This document shows, in pieces, positions 33,188-42,718 of a stretch of DNA of 64,000 bases. A model generated the notes under the pieces. It ran no database searches. It was given only the letters and a program-made list of their open reading frames with translations, and had not been told where the DNA came from. Source of the DNA: Mucilaginibacter sp. (GTDB taxonomy: Bacteria; Bacteroidota; Bacteroidia; Sphingobacteriales; Sphingobacteriaceae); NCBI GenBank assembly GCA_028288305.1, contig JAQBOA010000016.1:62001-126000 (forward strand), given 5' to 3'. Made by a program: the position numbers and the translations under genes. How positions within the stretch are numbered: the stretch's first letter is position 1; every line of letters begins with the position of its first letter.

Positions 33188-33285
33188 AAGAGCCAAGAAA
33201 CAAGAGCCAGGAGCCAAGACAGTAAGAATTAAAACGAAGGTTAAAGAATGTGAGAATATAGAGTTTTTCTTGATTCTTGGCTCTT
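33188..33285. repeat. Intergenic word-repeat palindrome P11
   Basis: AAGAGCCAAGAAACAAGAG (33188-33206) mirrors TTCTTGATTCTTGGCTCTT (33267-33285) at 17 of 19 positions. The word AGAGCCA(A)G occurs three times on the left. It fills the gap between convergent genes. Confidence 0.8.
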
Positions 33286-33296
33286 ATATCTTGCTT

Positions 33297-33932
33297 CTAA
33301 TTTCCACTAACACTACGGCTTTTATCGCCTTCGGATATTTCTTTGATCAGGCTGCCCCAGTTAAAGGGGTTCAATAAGGGATTGGTTATAGAATGTGAAT
33401 TCAGCACATTGTTATGAAAATCCTGAAAATTGCTCATTTCAAGGCCATCTCTTGGCAGGGTACGTTCTAAAGCCATGATTGATGAATGGCTTATATTCTT
33501 TTTTGCTATTTCAAGGTCGTCATCAGCAATTTTCATCGACAAAAAATCTTTTGTGAATTCTTCGGTAGTAGCCCACGGAAAAACCTTAAAAACAGGAAGG
33601 TTAATTATTTGAGGTTTTAAAGATACCTGCAATGTATAGCTTTTGGATATAATATTTGAGGGTATAACCACAGTTATGGGTGCATAGCCCACACATGAAA
33701 AACGGATGGTATCCTGCTCATGAGCAACGAATGAAAAATAGCCTTTATAATTAGAAATGTTAACCTGGTTTTGATTTGAAGTATTAACTATACTTACATA
33801 AGGTACGATAATACTGATACTATCAGCATTATGCACAATTCCTGTAAACTGAATCAAAGGTCTTTCCGGCTTTTGAGCAAAAACATTTATAACCGAAAAT
33901 AAAAATAACAACAGACCAATTATTTTTTTCAT
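33297..33932 (-). CDS. Exported carboxypeptidase regulatory-like domain protein
   Basis: 211 aa. Signal peptide about 1-20 (ending VFAQ). Residues about 28-110 form a carboxypeptidase regulatory-like beta-sandwich (FTGIVHNADSISIIVPYVSIVNTSNQ, then GYFSFVAHEQDTIRFSCVGY). The C-terminal 100 residues are helical with an FNWGSLIKEI ending and no known domain. Unlike the larger protein at 7639, it has no barrel. Probably periplasmic or outer-membrane-linked. Confidence 0.82.
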   Translation of the reverse strand: MKKIIGLLLFLFSVINVFAQKPERPLIQFTGIVHNADSISIIVPYVSIVNTSNQNQVNISNYKGYFSFVAHEQDTIRFSCVGYAPITVVIPSNIISKSYTLQVSLKPQIINLPVFKVFPWATTEEFTKDFLSMKIADDDLEIAKKNISHSSIMALERTLPRDGLEMSNFQDFHNNVLNSHSITNPLLNPFNWGSLIKEISEGDKSRSVSGN

Positions 33933-34044
33933 ATACCAATTAAATGGCTGATTTATTTATACGGTTCAATAAAACCAAAGTTCGTTTTTTATACAAAAAT
34001 AGGTTATTGCAGCAAGCTGAATGCCAATTTAACAAAACTTAACA

Positions 34045-34323
34045 TTATCTTAAATTTTCTGGCAACACTGCGTTTGGATCATCAATATCCGTTAGGTTTA
34101 TAGCTTCAATTCCCGAAATTTCAGGTACAGCCTTTTTTATAGCTTCTTCAATCCCCGCTTTTAGCGTCATAATGCTCATTGGGCATGATCCACAGGCGCC
34201 TAGCAGCTTTAGCTTAACAATATTATCCTGAGTAATCTCCTCCACTGAAACATTGCCTCCATCAGTCAGCAAATATGGCCTGATGGTATCCAATGCTGCT
34301 TCAACCTTATCTAATAAACTCAT
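34045..34323 (-). CDS. NifU C-terminal-domain Fe-S scaffold protein
   Basis: 92 aa. Consists only of the NifU C-terminal domain with its CxxC cluster motif in LLGACGSCPMSIMTLKAGIE (about residues 37-56). Binds a Fe-S cluster for transfer. It lies 26 bp downstream of an Mrp-type Fe-S carrier gene, so the two likely act in the same assembly pathway. Confidence 0.93.
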   Translation of the reverse strand: MSLLDKVEAALDTIRPYLLTDGGNVSVEEITQDNIVKLKLLGACGSCPMSIMTLKAGIEEAIKKAVPEISGIEAINLTDIDDPNAVLPENLR

Positions 34324-34349
34324 TTCTATTAATTTATAAAGTAAAGTTA

Positions 34350-35438
34350 TTAATTATTTACAATACTTTTATCATTCATAGCATTAGCATTACAAATTGC
34401 AACCTGCTGAGCTACCTTTTTAGCCATTTCTATAAATGCTTTTGCCATTATACCCTCATTTTCAAGCACAATTGGCATACCAGAATCACCTGAATCGCTT
34501 ATGCTTTTTACCAGTGGTATTTCTGCTAAAAAAGGCACTTCAAGCTGTTCGGCAAGCTTTTTTCCGCCGCCTTGTCCGAAAATGTAATATTTATTTTCAG
34601 GCAATTCAGCAGGTGTAAAGTACGACATATTTTCAACTATCCCCAAAATAGGCACATTGATGGCATTCATCATAAACATACCGATCCCTTTTTTTGCATC
34701 AGCAAGCGCTACGTTTTGAGGAGTAGTCACAATTACCGCTCCGGTTACCGGGAAGGTTTGTGTTACGGTAATATGTATATCTCCTGTTCCTGGCGGCAAA
34801 TCAACCACCAAATAATCAAGTTCACCCCAGTCAGCATCATTAAAAAGTTGTTTAACAGCCGTTGAAACCATGGGACCGCGCCATGGTACGGGTTGGTTGG
34901 GGTCGGTAAAAAAACCTATGGATAATAACTTTATTCCATATTTTTCAATTGGTTCAATGCGGGTTTTGCCCTCAACCTGGCTTGCTCTGGGCCGCGCTCC
35001 TTCCAAACCAAACATAATAGGTATAGAAGGCCCGTAAATATCTGCGTCAATCAAACCTACTTTTGCTCCTGTTTTTGCAAGACCAAGGGCAAGATTTACT
35101 GCTATTGTAGATTTTCCTACACCGCCTTTCCCCGAGGCTACAGCAATAATATTTTTCACGCCTGGTACCCCAGTATTTTTTTGAGAAGTAACCCTTGATG
35201 TCATATTTATATTCACTTCCGCATCTTTGCTGATAAAATATAAAATAGCATTTCTGCAGGCATTTTCGATCATCGCCTTTAGCGGACAAGCGGGAGTAGT
35301 TAATATTACAGAAAAGCTTACCCGTTTACCTTCAATATGGATATCCTGGATCATATTAAGGGTAACCAGATCCTTTTTAAGATCGGGTTCCTCTACATTG
35401 CTTAAAGCTTGTAAAACTTGTTCTTTGGTGATGATCAT
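34350..35438 (-). CDS. mrp: Mrp/NBP35-type Fe-S carrier ATPase
   Basis: 362 aa from ATG 35436-35438 (MIITKEQVLQAL); the frame extends 14 codons further without support. An N-terminal DUF59/MIP18-like domain (SNVEEPDLKKDLVTLNMI) precedes the P-loop ATPase: a deviant Walker A GKGGVGKST, DADIYGPSIP, then PPGTGD. The usual Cys pair expected near the C-terminal part was not clearly seen. Loads or carries Fe-S clusters. Confidence 0.92.
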   Translation of the reverse strand: MIITKEQVLQALSNVEEPDLKKDLVTLNMIQDIHIEGKRVSFSVILTTPACPLKAMIENACRNAILYFISKDAEVNINMTSRVTSQKNTGVPGVKNIIAVASGKGGVGKSTIAVNLALGLAKTGAKVGLIDADIYGPSIPIMFGLEGARPRASQVEGKTRIEPIEKYGIKLLSIGFFTDPNQPVPWRGPMVSTAVKQLFNDADWGELDYLVVDLPPGTGDIHITVTQTFPVTGAVIVTTPQNVALADAKKGIGMFMMNAINVPILGIVENMSYFTPAELPENKYYIFGQGGGKKLAEQLEVPFLAEIPLVKSISDSGDSGMPIVLENEGIMAKAFIEMAKKVAQQVAICNANAMNDKSIVNN

Positions 35439-35707
35439 AATATCTACAAATTTACTAAAAACGGTCTCATGAAATGTCATTCTAATGATAAAATGAAGCT
35501 GAATAAAAGAAAACGAATATCAGAAGCAGAAAGTAATTAGTTTAAAAAATTTTATTGTAGTGTTTCAAAAAGTGTTTTAATTCCGTATTATCTCAGGGAG
35601 TGTTAAATTTAATAATGCATATCCAGTCATGGAACGCTTTTTGCTATATTTAACCCGCCATAAATTAGTTGTCACAGGTGCATAATGAATCCCTTTAACT
35701 TTATAAA

Positions 35708-37141
35708 GTGAGCAGTAAATGGTTCGCCGTTTTACTGGCATTTAATCTGTTTTCTTGCGGGAAAGGATTTATAAATCCCAGCCTGCCAGTAATTAATAAC
35801 CCTTCTCCGGTATATTATTTCCCAGTTACATTAACTGTAGATCAAGAGCATCCCGGCTATAAGATACCTTCAACATTTGAAGGATTAAGTTATGAAACAG
35901 GATTACTGGCAGAGAGTCCCGAGTTTTTAAATGAAAACAATACAGTTCTTATTCAGCTTATAAAAAATCTTGGCGATGGTATTTTACGTATAGGAGGAAA
36001 CACAAGTGATGAAATACGCTGGACAGGAAATACCCGTGATGCTAATACCCCACTTAATCGGCTAACCCCAACTGATATCGATCGTTTATCAGCATTTTCA
36101 CGTGCTATAGGGTGGCGAGTAATTTTTGGGTTAAATTTGGCCTGTAATAATGCAACGGAAGCGTCAAGTGAAGCAAGGTATGTTCATAACAGTCTAAGGT
36201 ATAATTTATATGCTTTTCAGTCTGGCAATGAGCCGGATGTTTTTAAATTCGGACCGCGAAATTCTAAATATAAATATCATGACTATCAAAGTGAATGGGA
36301 TACATACTTATCAGCAGTTAAAAAAGCAGTACCTCAATCCATTTTTGCAGGTCCGGATATCACCCCTTTTAATTCTTATTGGATAATACATTTTGCAGCA
36401 AATGAGAAAAAAAATATAAAATTATTAGATGGGCATTATTATGCTACCGGACCTGCTGCTGATCCATCTATTAATTATCAAAATATTTTAACTCCTAACC
36501 CCAAATTAGCTGATTACCTGGCATCATTAAATGATGAATCATCTAAAAATCAATTACCTTTCCGCATCTCAGAATGTAACAGCGTTTTTGGCGGCGGTAA
36601 ATCAGGAGTAAGTGACATTTTTGCCTCATCATTATGGGCGCTTGATTTTATGTGGGCTGTAGCCGAAAATAAAGGGCAGGGCATTAACTTTCATGGGGGA
36701 GGCCGCTTTTTTGTTTATACACCCATAGCAGATGAGAACGGGGTATTTACTGCCAGGCCGGAATATTACGCTATGCTTGCCTTTAAATACGGCGGTACAG
36801 GCAAAACTATTATTCCAATAGCCAGCAATGAACCCGGGTATAATTTAAGTGTCCATGCTTGTGTTAATACTGATAATTCTTATTCAATTACTCTAATAAA
36901 TAAAGATGAATTTAAAAATTTTTCATTCAATATACAACTGAGCAAAACAGCCTCAACGGTAAAAATTGACCGGCTTACGGCGCCCGCTATAGATTCAAAA
37001 ACCGGGATTACTTTTGCAGGCAGTACCGTAAATTCTGATGGCACGTTTGTACCGGCCAGTACTGAACAATATACTGTTAATCAGAAAAATTTTGTAGTTA
37101 AAGTGTGTGCAGGAAGCGCTGCAGTAATAACAATTAAATAA
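35708..37141 (+). CDS. Lipoprotein glycoside hydrolase, GH79-like
   Basis: 477 aa from a GTG; an in-frame TAA a few codons upstream excludes an earlier start. Short lipoprotein signal (MSSKWFAVLLAFNLFSC). A (beta/alpha)8-type domain carries GDGILRIGGNTSDEIRW, the SGNEPDVF acid/base Glu (about residue 176) and RISECNSVFGGG, whose Glu fits the nucleophile. The C-terminal beta domain (about 385-477) fits the GH79 beta-sandwich. GH79 enzymes cleave glucuronides; specificity here is not known. Converges on the SGNH hydrolase gene with an 8-bp gap. The 35439-35707 gap upstream has no recognisable element. Confidence 0.75.
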   Translation: MSSKWFAVLLAFNLFSCGKGFINPSLPVINNPSPVYYFPVTLTVDQEHPGYKIPSTFEGLSYETGLLAESPEFLNENNTVLIQLIKNLGDGILRIGGNTSDEIRWTGNTRDANTPLNRLTPTDIDRLSAFSRAIGWRVIFGLNLACNNATEASSEARYVHNSLRYNLYAFQSGNEPDVFKFGPRNSKYKYHDYQSEWDTYLSAVKKAVPQSIFAGPDITPFNSYWIIHFAANEKKNIKLLDGHYYATGPAADPSINYQNILTPNPKLADYLASLNDESSKNQLPFRISECNSVFGGGKSGVSDIFASSLWALDFMWAVAENKGQGINFHGGGRFFVYTPIADENGVFTARPEYYAMLAFKYGGTGKTIIPIASNEPGYNLSVHACVNTDNSYSITLINKDEFKNFSFNIQLSKTASTVKIDRLTAPAIDSKTGITFAGSTVNSDGTFVPASTEQYTVNQKNFVVKVCAGSAAVITIK

Positions 37142-37149
37142 TCAGCTGC

Positions 37150-37896
37150 TTAATGCTGTACTGATAAAACTATTGGATAAATTAAAACTGCAATATCAAA
37201 GCCCCATTTACGATATCCGGTAGAATTAAAATGAACCTCGTCACTATAAGGGACCGGTAATTGTTTAATACTTGCCTCAATATCAAAAACGTTTAAAGAC
37301 AATTCATGCGCAACTGAACTTGCCGCAAGCCTATATGGATTAATTTGTTTATTATAGCTTTTAAGATATGGAGGAATACACAGTATAACCCATGCACCCT
37401 GATCTATTCTTCTTTGAGCTAAAAACTTGAGCTGCCGTTTGTATGTGTTAACAGGAATTATACCTGAAGCATATCCGGAAAAATTGTAGGCATCGTTCGT
37501 TCCATATTCAATAATGCAAACATCTGCTGAAGTACTGTCTTTCCATCTTTCAATTGCCTCAGTTGTTCTGTCACCCGGAAAACTTCTGACTGATATTGTC
37601 GCTTTGTAATTTTCTAATGCCTGGAGCATTGAAGACGGATATTGATATTTTGCACGTGTAATGGCGCCGGCGAACCCTCCGGCCGAAGATATCGTGTCTG
37701 AGTCTTTTATATCCTCACCATATGTTAAACTTGTTCCTTCACAAGCTATTTTTATAAATAACCCAGACCTGTACTTTTTAATTACATTTTGCTTATTAGT
37801 AATATTTTGTGCGCTGATTATTGGATCATTTGTTTTTTTGCAGGCTATAAAACAAATAGAAATGAAGATTCCGGTAATTACTTCTTTTTTAATCAT
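37150..37896 (-). CDS. SGNH/GDSL-type lipoprotein hydrolase
   Basis: 248 aa. Lipoprotein signal (IFISICFIACKK). SGNH blocks: ACEGTSLTYGED (a variant of GDS, with Ser nucleophile candidate), the GDRTTE block, EYGTNDAYN (Asn) and DEVHFNSTGYRKWG (Asp-x-x-His). Probably an esterase on glycans or lipids in the periplasm. Note that block I reads EGTS rather than GDS. Confidence 0.85.
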   Translation of the reverse strand: MIKKEVITGIFISICFIACKKTNDPIISAQNITNKQNVIKKYRSGLFIKIACEGTSLTYGEDIKDSDTISSAGGFAGAITRAKYQYPSSMLQALENYKATISVRSFPGDRTTEAIERWKDSTSADVCIIEYGTNDAYNFSGYASGIIPVNTYKRQLKFLAQRRIDQGAWVILCIPPYLKSYNKQINPYRLAASSVAHELSLNVFDIEASIKQLPVPYSDEVHFNSTGYRKWGFDIAVLIYPIVLSVQH

Positions 37897-38137
37897 TTAC
37901 TAATTTAATCTTTAATAAAAATATATAAAATCGATTGAAACCAAGTAAATTGAACAAGTATTAATTAGCTGCAAAAAGATACAATTAGATTCCAGGTTTA
38001 TAAATCCTTTCAATCCTTTTAATTACATTTACCAAACGATGCTTGCCATATTGGCATACATACAAATAATTGTAACAACGGTATGTGTTTTGTAATCAAA
38101 GCTGTAAATCCAACAACTTAATCAAAAAAAGACCATC

Positions 38138-38716
38138 ATGAAAAATTTATTAATAGTATTAAGTATTATCATATTCATTTGCCTGATTGGAGGATGCAGC
38201 TACAATGGCATGGTATCAAAAGAAGAAAATGTAAAAGCCAGATGGGGAGCGGTACAGTCGCAATATCAGCGCCGTTCTGATTTAATACCTAACCTGGTTG
38301 CTACTGTAAAGGGTGCTGCGAACTTTGAAAAAAGCACCCTGGTTGAGGTTACCAACGCTCGTGCTAGGGCTACATCCATACAGGTTGATCCTACCAAGCT
38401 CGATCCCGCAACCATACAGAAATACCAGGCTGCACAGGGACAATTAAGTACTGCTTTAGGCCGCCTGCTGGTTGCATCAGAAAACTACCCAACCCTTAGG
38501 GCTAATGACAACTTCACTGCTTTACAAGCACAGTTAGAAGGCACAGAAAATCGTATTAATGTGGCACGGCTTGATTATAATAACGCCGTTCAGGATTATA
38601 ATACCACTGTCCGCTCTTTTCCTACAGTTATAACTGCTAAGCTTTTTGGATTTAACGAAAAAGGCAGCTTTACAGCAGAAGCCGGAGCACAAAATGCACC
38701 TAAAGTTTCTTTTTAA
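38138..38716 (+). CDS. LemA family lipoprotein
   Basis: 192 aa. N-terminal lipoprotein signal (IFICLIGGCSYNGMVSKEE) and a helical LemA domain: VKARWGAVQSQYQRRSDLIPNLVATVKG, TNARARA, SENYPTLRANDNF, ARLDYNNAVQDYN. LemA proteins are membrane-tethered helical bundles often encoded with TPM-domain proteins, as here. Role unknown. The 37897-38137 gap upstream is AT-rich without clear elements. Confidence 0.94.
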   Translation: MKNLLIVLSIIIFICLIGGCSYNGMVSKEENVKARWGAVQSQYQRRSDLIPNLVATVKGAANFEKSTLVEVTNARARATSIQVDPTKLDPATIQKYQAAQGQLSTALGRLLVASENYPTLRANDNFTALQAQLEGTENRINVARLDYNNAVQDYNTTVRSFPTVITAKLFGFNEKGSFTAEAGAQNAPKVSF

Positions 38717-38722
38717 TTGGAG

Positions 38723-38819
38723 GATTTCACTGATAAAAGATTGATTACACTGATTATGGCGTTAGAAAATCGGTGAAACAAAAAATCGGTGAAATCATCA
38801 TTAAATAATCAGTGAAATC
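38723..38819. repeat. Intergenic word-repeat palindrome P12
   Basis: GATTTCACTGAT (38723-38734) and ATCAGTGAAATC (38808-38819) are perfect 12-bp complements. ATCGGTGAAA occurs twice more inside and GATTACACTGAT once, so both arms are reiterated words. It interrupts the LemA-TPM gene series on the plus strand. Confidence 0.82.
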
Positions 38820-38827
38820 ACAACGAT

Positions 38828-39262
38828 ATGGCAATATTTAACGAAGAAGAACAGCAGCGGATACGCGTCGCGATTGAAAATGCTGAAAAGCATACTTCGG
38901 GACAGTTAAGGGTTTGTATCGAAAAAACATGCAGCGAAAATGTGCTCGACCGCGCAGCAAAATATTTTCATCAGCTTGATATGCACAAAACCAAACTCCG
39001 AAATGGCGTGCTGATCTATTTGGCTACTGTCGACCGTAAGTTTGCCATTATTGGCGATGCCGGGATAAACAAGGTTGTTCCTGAAAATTTTTGGGACGAT
39101 ACTAAGGAGGATATGCTGGAACATTTTAAGTATGGCAATCTTGTTGAGGGAATTGTTACGGGCCTGGAAATTGCCGGCAAACACTTACAAAAATACTTCC
39201 CCTACCATTCCAATGGTAAAAATGAACTTTCCGATGATATTGCCTTTATGGATGGCGAATAA
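38828..39262 (+). CDS. TPM-domain protein (cytosolic form)
   Basis: 144 aa. TPM_phosphatase-type domain: starts EEEQQRIRVAIENAEKHTSGQLRVCIE, then LRNGVLIYLATVDRKFAIIGDAGINKVVP. No signal peptide or membrane helix, in contrast to its neighbour. Such small TPM proteins usually accompany a larger membrane TPM protein and LemA. Function unknown. Confidence 0.9.
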   Translation: MAIFNEEEQQRIRVAIENAEKHTSGQLRVCIEKTCSENVLDRAAKYFHQLDMHKTKLRNGVLIYLATVDRKFAIIGDAGINKVVPENFWDDTKEDMLEHFKYGNLVEGIVTGLEIAGKHLQKYFPYHSNGKNELSDDIAFMDGE

Positions 39263-39272
39263 TCTTAAAATA

Positions 39273-40055
39273 ATGTTTAAAAAACTTATAATACTCTTTA
39301 CTCTGCTACTAATATGCTTTATTGCGTTTTCACAGCAGTTGCCACCAAAGTCTAACACCCTGGTAACCGATTATACCAATACATTATCAGCGGGCGATAA
39401 GCAGCAACTGGAAAACAAGCTGGTTGCGTTTGATGATTCCACATCAACTCAAATAGCCGTAGTGATTATTAAATCAGTTGGAGAATATGATATTAATGAA
39501 TATGGCACTAATCTTGGCCGTGCCTGGGGTATAGGACAAAAAGGCAAAAATAATGGCATATTGATATTAGTAGCAATAGCAGACCGTAAAGTAAGCATTC
39601 AAACCGGCTATGGAGCAGAGGGAGCTGTTCCTGATGTAATTACGCATGAAATTATTCAAAATGATATTACACCACACTTTAAGCGGGGTGATTATTACGG
39701 CGGATTAAATGCAGCCACGGATGATTTGATAAAATACATGAAGGGCGAATATAAAGCGCCTAAAAGGTCTGCTCAGTCTGAAAACGACAACGGCGCTGGT
39801 ATTTTTATACTCATCTTTATAGTTGTAATCATATTAATTATAATTTTCAGAGGCCGGGGCGGTGGTGGCCAGATTATAGGCGGCAGAGGCGGTGCAAGTC
39901 CTTTCTGGTGGTTTCTCGGAGGAGCTATGCTTGGGCGCGGAAGCGGTGGCTGGGGCGGTTTTTCCGGTGGTGACAGAGGAGGCGATAGTGGTGGTGGCTT
40001 CGGCGGTTTTGGCGGTGGAGATTTTGGTGGAGGAGGATCGAGCGGGAGCTGGTAA
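39273..40055 (+). CDS. TPM-domain membrane protein with glycine-rich tail
   Basis: 260 aa from ATG 39273 (MFKKLIILFTLLLICFIAFSQQ), 10 bp after the previous stop; the frame is open further up inside the preceding gene, which is a shadow. Signal peptide, TPM domain (about 22-165; TLSAGDKQQLENKLVAFDDSTSTQIAVVII, GYGAEGAVPD), a membrane helix (about 178-195) and a Gly-rich C-terminus with GGFGGFGGGDFGGGG. A common Bacteroidota design; proposed in membrane repair or proteolysis in other systems, unproven. Confidence 0.92.
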   Translation: MFKKLIILFTLLLICFIAFSQQLPPKSNTLVTDYTNTLSAGDKQQLENKLVAFDDSTSTQIAVVIIKSVGEYDINEYGTNLGRAWGIGQKGKNNGILILVAIADRKVSIQTGYGAEGAVPDVITHEIIQNDITPHFKRGDYYGGLNAATDDLIKYMKGEYKAPKRSAQSENDNGAGIFILIFIVVIILIIIFRGRGGGGQIIGGRGGASPFWWFLGGAMLGRGSGGWGGFSGGDRGGDSGGGFGGFGGGDFGGGGSSGSW

Positions 40056-40114
40056 CTATCCGTTTATAGTTGATGGCCGTTAATTAATCCTGAATGTAAA
40101 AGCCCATCCTGGTA

Positions 40115-40522
40115 ATGTATAAAAAAGATTATATCCTTAACGAGGCGGAAAAATTGACGCTTGTTATAGCTAAGCTAATAGGTTTAAAAGCTGAGGATGA
40201 AGCTGATGAATTTATTCAGCTTGCCGATTCTACACTCCTCAATGAATACAATATTTCTTTAGAAGAGTTATTTGAATTGACAATTGAAGATTTTAAACTC
40301 AAACTTGAAAAAGAGAACAATAGCGCAGATAAGCTTGATGCTTTAGCGCAGCTATTATACCTGTGTAGTGAACCCTTTAGCGTAAATCCTGAAACTCTGC
40401 AACTTTTGCAAAAGGTCATCATTATTTTTGATCGGTTAGAGCAAAAACATCACCGTCAATCGTTTGAAAATATTAATAGAAGAAATTTAATTAATCAATT
40501 CATCAATCACAATTATGAATAA
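40115..40522 (+). CDS. Hypothetical protein upstream of NUDIX hydrolase
   Basis: 135 aa, acidic and helical throughout, no signal peptide or membrane helix. Repeated Leu/Glu heptad-like stretches (ISLEELFELTIEDFKLKLEKEN) suggest a helical bundle. Its stop overlaps the start of the NUDIX gene by 8 bases, so the two are translationally coupled. Not recognised. Confidence 0.8.
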   Translation: MYKKDYILNEAEKLTLVIAKLIGLKAEDEADEFIQLADSTLLNEYNISLEELFELTIEDFKLKLEKENNSADKLDALAQLLYLCSEPFSVNPETLQLLQKVIIIFDRLEQKHHRQSFENINRRNLINQFINHNYE

Positions 40523-41066
40523 AGACCTCCGCTGGAAAAAACTCTCCTCCCATTATATACATAGAGGCCCATGGGCTACACTTCGGTCGGACAGGTGTGA
40601 AATGCCTAATGGACATATAGTAGAAGATTATTATGTTTTAGAGTACAATAACTGGGTAAATGCAGTTGCTATTACTGATGACAATAAAATTTTAATGGTG
40701 CACCAATATCGCCATGCGGCTGAAATTGTGTCGCTCGAAATCCCGGGCGGGGTAATTGATGATGGCGAATCGCCTGAACAAGCTTTGCGCCGTGAATTAT
40801 TAGAAGAAACCGGCTATCAATTTGATCATTTTGAATTGCTTTGCACCATTTATGCAAATCCATCAACCGCTAATAACCATACCTATTGTTATTTGGCAAA
40901 GGGGGGTAAAAAAGTACAGGAACAATCTTTGGATGAACAGGAAGAAATAATTGTTGAAACTTTCACCATACCCGAGGTTAAGCAATTATTAGCTGAAAAT
41001 AAAATAGCCCAGGCATTACATTGTACCGGGCTATTTTATGCTTTGATGAAAATAGGTGAATTATAG
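40515..41066 (+). CDS. NUDIX hydrolase, ADP-ribose pyrophosphatase type
   Basis: 183 aa. The Nudix box GGVIDDGESPEQALRRELLEETG matches Gx5Ex7REUxEExGU exactly (about residues 77-99). The N-terminal beta region with WVNAVAITDDNKILMVHQYRHA fits ADP-sugar pyrophosphatases. Converges on the NHL-repeat gene with a 17-bp gap. Confidence 0.93.
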   Translation: MNKDLRWKKLSSHYIHRGPWATLRSDRCEMPNGHIVEDYYVLEYNNWVNAVAITDDNKILMVHQYRHAAEIVSLEIPGGVIDDGESPEQALRRELLEETGYQFDHFELLCTIYANPSTANNHTYCYLAKGGKKVQEQSLDEQEEIIVETFTIPEVKQLLAENKIAQALHCTGLFYALMKIGEL

Positions 41067-41083
41067 CTGTTATTAACCAACAA

Positions 41084-42502
41084 CTATGGAACCAATGAAA
41101 TTGTTATTTTACGAATACAGTTATTATTCTTATCGGCAACGTAAATATTGTTGTTTGCATCAATAGCAATACCTTGAGGACTACTGAATTGTGCAACAGT
41201 TCCAGCTCCGTTAACAAAGCCCGAAACATTTGAACTTCCTGCTAAAATATATAAAACGTTAGCGGTGGTGTATTGCATTATCCGCCCGCTTTCATCACTA
41301 ATATAAAGATTACCCGATTTATCTATTGCTATCGCAGACGGATAATTAAGCAGGGTTGGTTGCGAAGTACCTCCCGCTATAGTAGTTGCCACCTTGTCGG
41401 GCGTAATTTTACGTATAGCCGAATTTCCCTGATCAGATACATAAAGGTTACCCTGAACATCCACCGCAACACCGGTTGGCTTATTAAAATAAGCGGATGC
41501 TCCAGTTGCATTAATATAGCCGGCTGTCCTGTTTCCGGCCATTGTGACTACACGGCCTGTAGTCAAGATTTTCCGGACCACATTATTACCGCGGTCAGCA
41601 ACATAAATATTTCCTTGTAGATCAATGGCTAATCCCTGCGGATTATTAAATTCGGCCACTGAATCGGCAGAATTATTCAGGTAGCCAGAAGTTACCGCTC
41701 CATTGCGATAACCGGCTGTTCCATTTCCCGCATAAGTACTTACCACTCCTGCCGGGGTAATTTTACGGATCACATTATTACCAAAATCAGACACATAAAG
41801 GTTATTCTGGCCATCCATTACTATACCATGTGGGCTATAAAATTCGGATGTTGAAGCACTGCTATCTACATAACCTAATTGTCCATTTCCTGCAACAGTA
41901 CTTGTAACCCCTGCAGGTGTAATTTCCCGTATATAATTATTATAAGAATCTGATACGTATAAATTATTGCTGTTATCCAGAGTAATACCCTGCGGATTAT
42001 TAAATAAAGCACTCATGCCTGATCCATTGGCATAGCCAACATTTCCGTTACCGGCAAAAGTTGTTACTGTAGCTGTTAACGCTGATAAACTGGTTGCTGT
42101 AGTAAATTTTATTACACTACCATAACCGGTACCCGCACTATTAGTAGCATAAGCCCTTATATAATAGACGGTATTAGAAGTTAAATTAGTCAAATTGCTT
42201 ATAAATACAGGATATAATATGCCTGTTGAATTTACCGGCTCACTGGTTTTGCTATCTGACAATGTTGGGGTTTGGTTAGTAGAACTATAACAAACGCCAT
42301 TGGCTGATAATATTCCGTTGCCATATGAAGTAATTATGCCACCTGTTTGCGCCGAAGTTGATGTAACATCAATAATAGTACCTGTTGTAGTAACACCGGG
42401 TATGGTTACACTGCTTGTGGTGGATGAAGTTTTTGTACAGCTGCTAATTAATATAAATAAAAATGCAGGTAAAGACAGTAATTTTAAGTAGGGGTATTTC
42501 AT
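41084..42502 (-). CDS. NHL-repeat lipoprotein with fibronectin-like domain
   Basis: 472 aa from ATG 42500-42502 (MKYPYLKLLSLPAFLFILISSC), a lipoprotein signal. Residues about 35-140 look like a fibronectin-III/IPT-like domain of Bacteroidota lipoproteins (GGIITSYGNGILSANGVCYS). Then about six NHL repeats follow, with the recurring pattern FNNPQGITLDNSNNLYVSDSYNNYIREITP. A surface or periplasmic beta-propeller, probably a binding platform. The 42503-42718 gap has one short inverted repeat (TTAACAT/ATGTTAA near 42614-42636) and nothing else clear. Confidence 0.9.
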   Translation of the reverse strand: MKYPYLKLLSLPAFLFILISSCTKTSSTTSSVTIPGVTTTGTIIDVTSTSAQTGGIITSYGNGILSANGVCYSSTNQTPTLSDSKTSEPVNSTGILYPVFISNLTNLTSNTVYYIRAYATNSAGTGYGSVIKFTTATSLSALTATVTTFAGNGNVGYANGSGMSALFNNPQGITLDNSNNLYVSDSYNNYIREITPAGVTSTVAGNGQLGYVDSSASTSEFYSPHGIVMDGQNNLYVSDFGNNVIRKITPAGVVSTYAGNGTAGYRNGAVTSGYLNNSADSVAEFNNPQGLAIDLQGNIYVADRGNNVVRKILTTGRVVTMAGNRTAGYINATGASAYFNKPTGVAVDVQGNLYVSDQGNSAIRKITPDKVATTIAGGTSQPTLLNYPSAIAIDKSGNLYISDESGRIMQYTTANVLYILAGSSNVSGFVNGAGTVAQFSSPQGIAIDANNNIYVADKNNNCIRKITISLVP

Positions 42503-42718
42503 TAAACAAAACAATTAGGGGTAAAAATTATTTTTATACAGATTAAGCTATAAACCTAATTCCGCACCAATTATAAACTTAAAATTTTTACTATTAAAGA
42601 ATTTTAACAAACATTAACATCGTAATAATATGTTAAAGAGTCATTACTGAAAAAGCAAGACTTTATGAAAACGTATTAGTTTAAAACCATGCCGAAATTT
42701 TATTGTTTATACGATATT

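Noticed and set aside
39075..39272. Longer frame for the second TPM gene
   Set aside because: It overlaps the preceding TPM gene in another frame; the signal peptide starts at 39273.
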